64,000 bases of DNA, from assembly GCF_028618695.1 (NCBI RefSeq), contig NZ_JAQIVI010000149.1, positions 1 to 64,000 on the forward strand, read 5' to 3'. The notes below the pieces were generated by a model, which made no database searches, was not told where the DNA came from, and saw only the letters and a list, made by a program, of their open reading frames with translations. The first letter of the stretch is position 1. Each line of letters begins with the position of its first letter. Below, one piece after another: positions 58,319-64,000 of the stretch. The translations under genes were made by a program, and so were the position numbers. Source of the DNA: Natrinema soli. Lineage in GTDB: Archaea > Halobacteriota > Halobacteria > Halobacteriales > Natrialbaceae.

Positions 58319-59869
58319 TCACTCCGAACTTGGTGCTTCCGTTGCGGGTGGCACTCGAGACCGGCCTGCGAGACTCCCGAACAGCCACTCCGATCGCGTG
58401 AGCTGGGCCCCTCGCTCTTGCTGCTTGGGGAACCTCCGTTCACGGGTTTGGGCGTAGTTCAGCAATGCCACGAGGACTACGCCTCCGACCGTGTTGCCGA
58501 GGAGGACCGGGAGGAAGAGATCCACGGTGACGGCTGCCAGGCTGGCTGCACCGGAGAACACCAAGTACATGGCTTCGCAGGATGTGACGACGACGTGATG
58601 GAGTCCGGTCGCTGGAATCATATAGATGATCCCATAAATGAGCAGCAGACGGGCGGTCGAGTCACGCGTCGCATGGTTGAGCCAGACCATGCCCGCGACG
58701 AGCCATCCAGCGAAGATCGCCTTGAAGAACAGATCCCACCACGGCGTCTTAACGGCATCTAATCCGAACTCCACGGCCAACTGCGTCGATTCGGGGGAGA
58801 ACACACCAGTCTTCGCCAGTACTAGCGCGCCCATCGTCGCACCCAAGACGTTGCCTACGAGAACGATCATCCACAGACGTAACAGGAGCGGCAGACTGGC
58901 GATACGGGTCAACACCAGCGTCACCGGTGGAAGCGTGTTCTCGGTGAACAGCTGGTACCGGCCCATGACGATGAATAGGAACCCGATCGGGTACAGCGTC
59001 GCTGCCAGTAAGCCGGTCGGCTCACCGGGCACCGCTGCCGCGACTGCGGCGTGACCGAGGAACGTCAGTGTGATCGCGAATCCGGCTGCCAATCCGCTGT
59101 AAAACAGCTCGCGGTTGCTCGAGTCGATCTCTTCTTCAGCTGTCGCGACGATCCGCTGGAAAATCTCGTCGGTCGAAAACCAGTCGCGAACGGCTGCGCC
59201 GGCAGCGGGTGCGCCGCTTTGTGAGTGATCGAGCGCGTCTCGGACCCGCTCCTCGACTTCGTTGGGATGGAGGGATTGATTTTCTCCTGTCTCGTCCTCG
59301 TCAGGCGAGTCCCTACCTGTCATAGAGTCATTACGGCACCACCGGATATGTAATCTCTCCCCGGGGCATCACAGACCGGCGCTGGAGGGGTTCATCCGGG
59401 TGGATATGGACGGAACCACCCGCTGAATAGTGTCCATGGGCCGTATTTAGACACGAGATTCAAAGGCGATAGAACCCACAGTCGGGTGTCGTCACGCGAA
59501 AGTAAGAGGTGCTATCGAACAAAAGCCCGTCACCACAATCTCGCGTTCTACCGAGGCTATATGATCATCGCCTCGAACGGTAGTCGAAGTTCTCGGCGAC
59601 GATTCGCATATTGGATCAGAATTACGCCTCAGAGCTGCTCTCACTAGGCTAGCGTCTAAACGAGGCCGAGCCCCTATATTCAGCAGCCGGGTTCCGGCAG
59701 TTGCCGGAGAGATGGTATTAACGTGATGCATACATCCTCTATATTCAGCAGGAGACTTTTGGCATATTTTGGTCAAATCGATATCCGCTTCGGTAACTGC
59801 TTGCTCTGTACTGACCACAAGTTTCACAGATTACTCTGAATAAAGAAACCGCATTACCGACTACTGCTA
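58105..59869. mobile_element. TIR cassette E-K carrying a formate/nitrite transporter
   Basis: Left repeat 58105-58138 (TACCAGTAGATCGTAGCACG, then ATTTCTTTAGTCAG) with subterminal AGTTCGGTAACTACCTGTGC at 58161-58180. The inverted right repeat is 59836-59869 (CTGAATAAAGAAACCGCATT, then ACCGACTACTGCTA), with inner CTGTACTGACCAC. One leftward gene and about 500 bp of non-coding DNA on its right. No transposase. Confidence 0.78.
58319..59323 (-). CDS. Formate/nitrite transporter family protein
   Basis: 334 residues. A hydrophilic N-terminus of about 85 residues is followed by six to seven membrane helices: LFYSGLAAGFAITLTFLGHA, LYPIGFLFIVMGRYQLFTEN, LRLWMIVLVGNVLGATMGAL, FFKAIFAGWLVAGMVWL, LLLIYGIIYMIPATGLHHVV, and LLGNTVGGVVLVALLNYAQ. 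The ELFYSGLxAG, LFTENTLP and GNxxGGVxxVxLLNY motifs are those of FNT channels for small monovalent anions. ATTACATATCC upstream is a likely TATA region. Cargo of cassette E-K. Confidence 0.9.
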   Translation of the reverse strand: MTGRDSPDEDETGENQSLHPNEVEERVRDALDHSQSGAPAAGAAVRDWFSTDEIFQRIVATAEEEIDSSNRELFYSGLAAGFAITLTFLGHAAVAAAVPGEPTGLLAATLYPIGFLFIVMGRYQLFTENTLPPVTLVLTRIASLPLLLRLWMIVLVGNVLGATMGALVLAKTGVFSPESTQLAVEFGLDAVKTPWWDLFFKAIFAGWLVAGMVWLNHATRDSTARLLLIYGIIYMIPATGLHHVVVTSCEAMYLVFSGAASLAAVTVDLFLPVLLGNTVGGVVLVALLNYAQTRERRFPKQQERGAQLTRSEWLFGSLAGRSRVPPATEAPSSE

Positions 59870-59972
59870 CGAATGAGGTCTTGTAACGTCAACTCCTACT
59901 CCGATACTGCCGGACTATTATGACGGCATAGTCCGACAGTAGATAAGCGAACGGAACGTTTGCCTGTCTTAT
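59324..59972. other. Non-coding stretch right of the transporter gene
   Basis: About 650 bases without a supported gene. Two copies of CTATATTCAGCA (59674 and 59738 region) flank a TTCCGGCAGTTGCCGGAG hairpin (about 59693-59710). The right TIR of cassette E-K is at 59836-59869. Confidence 0.45.
59905..59941. terminator. 14-bp inverted repeat right of cassette E-K
   Basis: TACTGCCGGACTAT (59905-59918), 9-nt spacer, ATAGTCCGACAGTA (59928-59941): 13 of 14 positions pair. It lies 32 nt beyond the stop of the leftward PadR gene, so it may end that transcript, or be a binding site. Confidence 0.45.
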
Positions 59973-60332
59973 TCAGTCCTCATTCTGAGAGAAGCAACAC
60001 CGTTCCCACTCAAGGTGTGCTTCAAGACTAGCGTCCCCAAACTCACTTGGACGGTATGCATTGGTTCTCCCGTCAAGTGGATACTTCTCAACGTACCCTT
60101 CTTCGATAAGCTCCCTCAGGTTCTGATATAATCTCCCCTGAGTGATTTCATCATCATAGTAGTCGTCAAGTTTCTCCTTGATGACGAGTCCATGTGGATT
60201 CTGAGAGGCCAGCAACCTGATAACAAACAACTGGTCCCGCTTGAATGCCGTTAAATTTGTCAGTGGGCAGGGATTTTCTGGTTTGTTTGTAATTGATTCT
60301 TGAGGTTCGTCTATCGGTGTATTGTCTTCCAT
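59973..60332 (-). CDS. PadR-family regulator in the accessory element
   Basis: 119 residues. LTAFKRDQLFVIRLLASQNP, HGLVIKEKLDDYYDDEITQG, RLYQNLRELIEEGYVEKYPL is a PadR winged helix closely similar in layout to the chromosomal 6576-6869 protein, with a 25-residue acidic/Pro-rich N-terminal extension. AT-richer codon use than the chromosomal paralogue. Target unknown. Confidence 0.88.
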   Translation of the reverse strand: MEDNTPIDEPQESITNKPENPCPLTNLTAFKRDQLFVIRLLASQNPHGLVIKEKLDDYYDDEITQGRLYQNLRELIEEGYVEKYPLDGRTNAYRPSEFGDASLEAHLEWERCCFSQNED

Positions 60333-60579
60333 CGACTATTACTGGCAACAATGCCATCTGAAACTATACACGATGGCGAATCCGTTCTCAGCCTGCCAGA
60401 ATGCGTAATATAAATTTACGAATGTACACACATTTGGCGGACTTCTCTAAATATATGGTTCCATGACAAATTTCAAGAAAACTGACTAACATTCGGAAAG
60501 ATGACACGACCTTGAACGAGCTGGCTATGTGTCACTCTGTAGACAGCAAAAAGCTAGCGGAAACCGGGAACGGTTACTG

Positions 60580-60756
60580 TCAATAGTCGCCGGCAAGATT
60601 CCGCTGGCCGCCCTCGCGCTGTGCCCGCTCGTCTCGAGCGGCGGCGACGTTCACCTCGGTGTAGGTCTTACAGCCGTCGTACTCCGCTTTCTGTCCATCA
60701 CACCGGTCACACACTCGCCGTGTGCCGTCGATCCTCCCGAGGCAATTCTCATTCAC
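60580..60756 (-). CDS. Small zinc-finger haloviral protein
   Basis: 58 residues from a GTG: VNENCLGRIDGTRRVCDRCD, GQKAEYDGCKTYTEVNVAAA, ending RNLAGDY. Cys spacing (CLG...VCDRCD...GC) suggests one zinc site. The frame continues open upstream, but the composition changes there. Possibly the last gene of a degraded early operon. Confidence 0.5.
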   Translation of the reverse strand: MNENCLGRIDGTRRVCDRCDGQKAEYDGCKTYTEVNVAAARDERAQREGGQRNLAGDY

Positions 60757-60848
60757 TACGCGACGACCGACGTGGTGCCGTTGTTCGAGTTGGCCGACGC
60801 GTGGCCGTTTTCGGCCGGTGGGCCTGCATAAGCCGGTTCCGTGACTAT

Positions 60849-61061
60849 ATGCACAGCTACTGCCCATCTTGTATGGAGTTTTACAAGCCAACTGACTGGC
60901 TGTCCACGGGCTGTGTCCTCGCGGCTGTTGGTGCGCTTGCCGTAATCGGTGGGAACCTCGCACTTGGGGGCACGCACATCGAGACGACATCGGTCATCAC
61001 ACTAGGGGTTATCCTGCCGATTCTCGTCGTCTTTAGCGTTGCCTGGATGTTTGACCAGTAG
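60849..61061 (+). CDS. Small membrane protein with CPSC motif
   Basis: 70 residues, MHSYCPSCMEFYKPTDWLST, then two hydrophobic helices (GCVLAAVGALAVIGGNLALG and VITLGVILPILVVFSVAWMF). The N-terminal CPSC with a nearby His could bind zinc. The longer upstream frame is an antisense shadow. Function unknown. Confidence 0.6.
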   Translation: MHSYCPSCMEFYKPTDWLSTGCVLAAVGALAVIGGNLALGGTHIETTSVITLGVILPILVVFSVAWMFDQ

Positions 61062-61297
61062 CCGTCTCTCACCCACTGAGTCACTCCCGAAGCGATATCC
61101 CACGGGACAGAGACACTCCGCATGGCCGGACGGTCGGCCACTCAGGGAGAACAGGACCACGGTCCTCGCATTCCACCTTCCTGATGGAACTACGCCCCTC
61201 GAGTCCCGACTGTCCCCCTATGCCCGACACGCAGTCCCGAACCTAACGCTTCCGCGGTCGCTCACCGCCCGATCGCGACGACTGGCTAGTCTTGGCC

Positions 61298-61497
61298 GTG
61301 GCCCGTCGAACGACCAACCACGACGGGACGGCCGTCTGTGCCGTGACCGGCGAGACTGTCTCACTATCTGAGTCGCGTTTCTACGTCACGCTGCTACAGG
61401 AGAATGAGTATCGATTCGACCCCGCGGAGTACGATCACCTGGTTGCGCGGATGGGGAGCTCGGCGAGCTGGACGAGTGGCTTGAATCAGAGGAATAG
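61298..61497 (+). pseudogene. Small viral gene with a late frameshift, ending at a cassette repeat
   Basis: From GTG: VARRTTNHDGTAVCAVTGET, VSLSESRFYVTLLQENEYRF, DPAEYDHLVARMGSS. A CxxTGE pair suggests a one-finger protein. The natural C-terminus GELDEWLESEE-stop lies in another frame (stop TAG 61495-61497), so about one base was lost or gained near 61460. The TAG of that stop is also the first triplet of the 34-bp repeat copy F. Confidence 0.5.
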
Positions 61498-61528
61498 CGG
61501 TAGTTGGTAATACGATCTCTTCATTCAG
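61495..61528 (+). repeat. Single direct 34-bp end (copy F)
   Basis: TAGCGGTAGTTGGTAATACG, then ATCTCTTCATTCAG, with subterminal GATTCGGTAACTACGTGTGC (61553-61572). A weak inverted partner is CTGATAGATCAATAGCCTTC, CAATAACTGCTTTA at 62152-62185, immediately left of orc1-repeat copy 3. If real, the cassette carries the response regulator gene. Confidence 0.7.
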
Positions 61529-61622
61529 AATCGGGAGCGGAACGGATACGCCTGATTCGGTAACTACGTGTGCGTACTTACTATCGAGAGTTCTCTCAGG
61601 TGGCAGTCTTGCTCTAAACCAC

Positions 61623-62054
61623 TTAAGAGCAGGACGGCAATCGAGCCCTCCCAATCCAAAAATTCTCAACAGCTTGGACTAAATCAACAAACGTCTCAGG
61701 ATTGTCTGGCTTCGTTAAGTACGCGTTCGCATGTTGCTCATAACTCGAAATGACATCCTCTCTGGCCGTCGAACTGGTCAGTACAAGCACCGGGAGCTGC
61801 TCCATTTCAGGATCCCCCTTGATCTCCTCTAATACGTCAAGTCCGTCTTTGCGTGGCAGATTCAAATCCAACAACACAAAATCAAGACACGGTGATTCAT
61901 CGCTCCTCAAAAAATCAATCGCCTTAATGCCATCTGTGGCAATATGCATTCTCACGTCAAACTCGGCCTTCCGAAAGGCTTCCTGAGTTAATCGAACATC
62001 CCCGGGGTTATCCTCTACAAGTAAAATGTCGGGATTAGTCTTGTTTTCAGTCAT
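61623..62054 (-). CDS. Response regulator receiver-domain protein (Rcp1-like)
   Basis: 143 residues from MTENKTNPDILLVEDNPGDV. Single receiver domain: acidic pair ED in LLVEDNPGDVRL, phospho-acceptor Asp in FVLLDLNLPRKDGLDVL, Thr/Ser in LVLTSSTARED and Lys in YLTKPDNPETFVDLV. No output domain; typical of haloarchaeal Rcp1-type regulators that pair with histidine kinases, none of which is present here. A likely cargo gene of the copy F cassette. Confidence 0.9.
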   Translation of the reverse strand: MTENKTNPDILLVEDNPGDVRLTQEAFRKAEFDVRMHIATDGIKAIDFLRSDESPCLDFVLLDLNLPRKDGLDVLEEIKGDPEMEQLPVLVLTSSTAREDVISSYEQHANAYLTKPDNPETFVDLVQAVENFWIGRARLPSCS

Positions 62055-62185
62055 GTAAATCAATGTATCTCCGTTTTAAAAATCGGAACTGCCTGAGCGT
62101 TCTTCCCTTTCTCTGTTAAAACTACTCGCTAATTACTTTGGTATCATGAACTGATAGATCAATAGCCTTCCAATAACTGCTTTAC

Positions 62186-62335
62186 CCGTACTGGACGGCG
62201 ACTAAGATGGCCGACTACGATTTGATCAGAATGCTCGGAGACACGAACGCGAAACAGTACGAAGCGACCGACGAAGAGTTAGAAGCGCCTGTTGAGTTCG
62301 ATCCGCGAGAGACTGCAGAAGCGAATTAGTCAGCT
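62186..62335 (+). repeat. orc1 3'-end repeat, copy 3
   Basis: TACTGGACGGCGACTAAGAT, then an open segment KMADYDLIRMLGDTNAKQYE, ATDEELEAPVEFDPRETAEA, N-stop (62327-62329). It shares the non-gene lead-in with copy 2 but not the downstream tail. It overlaps the 3' end of the RHH gene on the other strand by a few bases. Confidence 0.8.
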
Positions 62336-62514
62336 GTCGCTACTGTCTGAACCGTCTTCGGATTTCCCTCTGTATCCTCCTCTAATTCGCCAAGTGCCAA
62401 ATCCCGAAGCCATCCAGATACTCCTGAGTACCCTTCTTTAGCAGCTTTCACCCGAATCTTCTGCTGCTCTTCCTCCGTAACGTACGCCGAGATTTGCTTG
62501 TCTCGTTCGGTCAT
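62326..62514 (-). CDS. Ribbon-helix-helix-type small protein
   Basis: 62 residues, MTERDKQISAYVTEEEQQKI, RVKAAKEGYSGVSGWLRDLA, LGELEEDTEGNPKTVQTVAT. The ISAYVTEEEQQKIRVKAAKEG pattern is a MetJ/Arc-type RHH, as in mobilisation accessory or antitoxin proteins. Its 3' end abuts orc1-repeat copy 3. Divergent from another RHH gene at 62622. Confidence 0.75.
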   Translation of the reverse strand: MTERDKQISAYVTEEEQQKIRVKAAKEGYSGVSGWLRDLALGELEEDTEGNPKTVQTVATAD

Positions 62515-62621
62515 AGTGTTGCCATTCTACCACAGCACCATAAGAATGTAGCATCCAGAAGTACCATTTTAACCAAATACTATCCGATAGCATTATGGTG
62601 ATGCTTTACTATGGTAGTGAT

Positions 62622-62801
62622 ATGGCGCGACCGTCGTTTACGATGCCCGATGAAATGTTGGAGGATCTGGAGAGTCGCGCTGGCGAGGACGGGAACAAAA
62701 GCAGATACGTTCGAGAGGCCCTCGTCGCACGATTCCAGGCCGAAGACAGTGGAGAATGGGAAGCTCCCGAATCATACACTGTCGAGACGAACGCGCTGTA
62801 G
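62622..62801 (+). CDS. CopG-like ribbon-helix-helix protein
   Basis: 59 residues from MARPSFTMPDEMLEDLESRA, GEDGNKSRYVREALVARFQA, ending YTVETNAL. The start at 62622 is chosen because the RHH strand (RPSFTMPDEM) begins there. The intergenic region 62515-62621 between two divergent RHH genes is AT-rich and may hold their operators. Nine bases after the stop the HNH gene begins. Confidence 0.78.
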   Translation: MARPSFTMPDEMLEDLESRAGEDGNKSRYVREALVARFQAEDSGEWEAPESYTVETNAL

Positions 62802-62810
62802 AGCATAGCC

Positions 62811-63275
62811 ATGAAAAACGCTGATACCACCGCCGATGCGCCGTGGCGTAGCGAACAAACACTCAGAGACCTATATCACGGCGACAGACTCAGCCAACGC
62901 GAAATAGCGGACAAGTTGGGCTGTGGTCGTGGTACCGTTCATCGGTGGATGGATCGCCATGGGATCGACACCCGGAACAAGATGAACGGTGTGGAGGAAT
63001 GCAATCGGAATCAAGTCCCCCACTTCGGACATCACACGAAAGGGTATGAGATGTGGCAATCGCAACACGAGTACGAGATGCAGAAGGTCCTCGTACACCG
63101 CTTGGTTGCGGTTGCTGAGTTCGGATTTGAAGCCGTCTGTGATAACGATGTACACCACAAGAACGGCATCCCATGGGACAACCGACACGATAATCTGGAG
63201 GTGATGTCTCACGGCTCCCACATGAGCCTTCATAAGAGCGGCGAGTGGAGCGAAGATGTATTGAGTAGCAATTAG
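62811..63275 (+). CDS. HNH endonuclease with N-terminal HTH
   Basis: 154 residues. Residues 12-50 (WRSEQTLRDLYHGDRLSQRE, IADKLGCGRGTVHRWMDRHG) are a helix-turn-helix. Residues 95-140 (YEMQKVLVHRLVAVAEFGFE, DVHHKNGIPWDNRHDNLEVM) are the homing-type HNH nuclease (VHR..., HHKNG, DN...NLE). A free-standing homing-endonuclease-like gene, common in haloviruses. Confidence 0.88.
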   Translation: MKNADTTADAPWRSEQTLRDLYHGDRLSQREIADKLGCGRGTVHRWMDRHGIDTRNKMNGVEECNRNQVPHFGHHTKGYEMWQSQHEYEMQKVLVHRLVAVAEFGFEAVCDNDVHHKNGIPWDNRHDNLEVMSHGSHMSLHKSGEWSEDVLSSN

Positions 63276-63606
63276 CGGCAGCTAAGAATAGTTCACTAAC
63301 TGCAGTGAGCCGGGCGTCCTCAGCGCCCGACTCGAGAAGCCCTGAACGCATGATCACAGACGCAACACGCGGTCATAGTTACACAGCGGGTAAGACGGTT
63401 GCAACAGCCGTTAACCGGCGATTGCCCGTCAGTAGCTGTTTCGAAATGACGCGGGTCGCTTTTAGTGTGTATCAGGTTCAACAGAGAATCAGCCACTCGC
63501 GGCCACGGCCGGAGCGCGCCAGGTACCAACTTTCGCGCCCCGGCTGTCCGCGGGTTCCAGACGACAACCATCCGGGGCTGGAATGTGCCCCGGTACGACT
63601 GAAACC
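63276..63606. other. Intergenic stretch
   Basis: About 330 bases with no supported gene. A small hairpin GGGCG/CGCCC (63312-63328) follows the HNH gene. The GC content rises again to the right, and open frames on both strands lack plausible starts. Confidence 0.4.
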
Positions 63607-63891
63607 ATGTACGCAGACGACAACCATACAGAAGACGATACCGGATCGAATAGTACCAACACCGACGGTCGTATCCCTCGAGACTCGGCGGCTCTCGAAC
63701 ACGCGGCTCGACGCGCTGCTCGCGAGGACATCGCTCGGCGCTTCGACAAGGTCGAGAAGGACGCATGGGCCGACCGACACACTCGCCCTATCGGGACGCT
63801 GACTCCCACCAGGCGCTACTGTATCGAAGGCGACGGCGACGACGCGTGGATCACGAGCCGCTGGGCGGTCGGCGAGGATGATCTGCGATGA
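63607..63891 (+). CDS. Small haloviral protein
   Basis: 94 residues from MYADDNHTEDDTGSNSTNTD. Helical middle (ALEHAARRAAREDIARRFDK, VEKDAWADRHTRPIG) and a beta end. No family recognised. ATGA overlap with the gene that runs off the window. Confidence 0.6.
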   Translation: MYADDNHTEDDTGSNSTNTDGRIPRDSAALEHAARRAAREDIARRFDKVEKDAWADRHTRPIGTLTPTRRYCIEGDGDDAWITSRWAVGEDDLR

Positions 63892-64000
63892 TCGCCGGCC
63901 AGCTCGCACTCCTCGCCGAGCCCGCCGCCGCCCCCCTCGAGGACCATCACGACCAGACCGGCCGCGCCCTCGAGGTTGAAGAGACCCAGACCTACCTGGA
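63888..64000 (+). CDS. Partial ORF at the right edge
   Basis: MIAGQLALLAEPAAAPLEDH, HDQTGRALEVEETQTYL..., 37 residues visible, coupled to the previous gene by ATGA. Similar acidic style to early haloviral genes. Cannot be assigned. Confidence 0.5.
   Translation, partial: MIAGQLALLAEPAAAPLEDHHDQTGRALEVEETQTYL

Larger units (their letters stand above)
9782..64000. mobile_element. Putative tailed-virus provirus / integrative element, right end beyond window
   Basis: Starting immediately after the tRNA the gene style changes to short, overlapping, mostly rightward ORFs, followed by a complete caudoviral packaging-head-tail module (20023-41787) and an Orc1/Cdc6 gene. No second copy of the tRNA 3' end (GAGGGTTCGGAGCCCTC) and no tyrosine recombinase is found up to 64000, so the right boundary and integrase are presumably outside. 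It is already more than 54 kb long, larger than typical haloarchaeal siphovirus genomes, partly through inserted cargo cassettes. Whether it is still inducible cannot be told. Confidence 0.75.

Noticed and set aside
58233..58457. Rightward 74-codon frame over the FNT 3' end
   Set aside because: Overlaps the FNT coding sequence antisense and carries a repeat piece; not a gene.
63305..63802. Rightward 165-codon frame near the right edge
   Set aside because: Out of frame with the coupled genes at 63607 and 63888 and rich in Arg/Ser/Thr, typical of a shadow frame.

Overview
The window is GC-rich haloarchaeal DNA. The evidence is CTCGAG-rich acidic coding sequence, a TFB, a haloarchaeal-type elongator tRNA-Met with an intron, Tat lipoproteins, a PGF-CTERM surface glycoprotein, HalOD1 and DUF7344-like proteins, and an Orc1/Cdc6 gene. 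The genus cannot be fixed from the sequence alone; a member of the Natrialbales would fit.

Region 1 (1-9781) is host chromosome: an M24 peptidase (cut by the window edge), heme A synthase, a membrane metal-dependent hydrolase, a UDG-family protein, a frameshifted cupin, a Tat-exported multicopper oxidase, a TFB plus small wHTH pair, a PadR regulator, a zinc-ribbon microprotein, two conserved haloarchaeal proteins, and an intron-bearing elongator tRNA-Met.

Region 2 (from 9782 past the right edge) is an accessory element, most simply a tailed-virus provirus integrated at the 3' end of the tRNA. It begins with small, overlapping, zinc-finger and wHTH-rich early genes (9.9-19.9 kb). A co-directional packaging, head and tail module follows (20.0-41.8 kb): HNH, TerS, TerL, portal with a KTSC domain, protease-scaffold fusion, HK97-type capsid, connectors, tail tube, tail chaperones, a tape-measure-like protein with Trp/Pro repeats, and large FN3/Gly-rich adhesins. 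The last part (42-64 kb) is plastic: an S-layer-type glycoprotein, gene relics, IS6-like remnants flanking an SDR gene, a second early-gene cluster, a PIN toxin pair, Orc1/Cdc6, and many metabolic or stress cargo genes. No integrase, DNA polymerase or complete transposase is visible.

The most unusual observation is a family of 34-bp terminal inverted repeats (TA + NCAGTAG... GTTTCTTTATTCAG). Five pairs bound small, relatively AT-rich cargo cassettes (13013-14999, 16017-16885, 22801-24284, 53329-54020, 58105-59869), and at least three more single ends occur. The cassettes carry one or two genes each: zinc-ribbon microproteins, a halocyanin-like protein, a regulator with an ester cyclase, a MaoC-like protein, a formate/nitrite transporter. 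None has a transposase. Three of them sit at the extreme 3' end of viral genes. Removing them in silico joins the flanks at one TA and gives sensible gene ends; for example TerL recovers a TAA stop 15 nt before the portal ATG. A second insertion style is seen at the orc1 gene, whose 3' end is repeated three times around inserted cargo.
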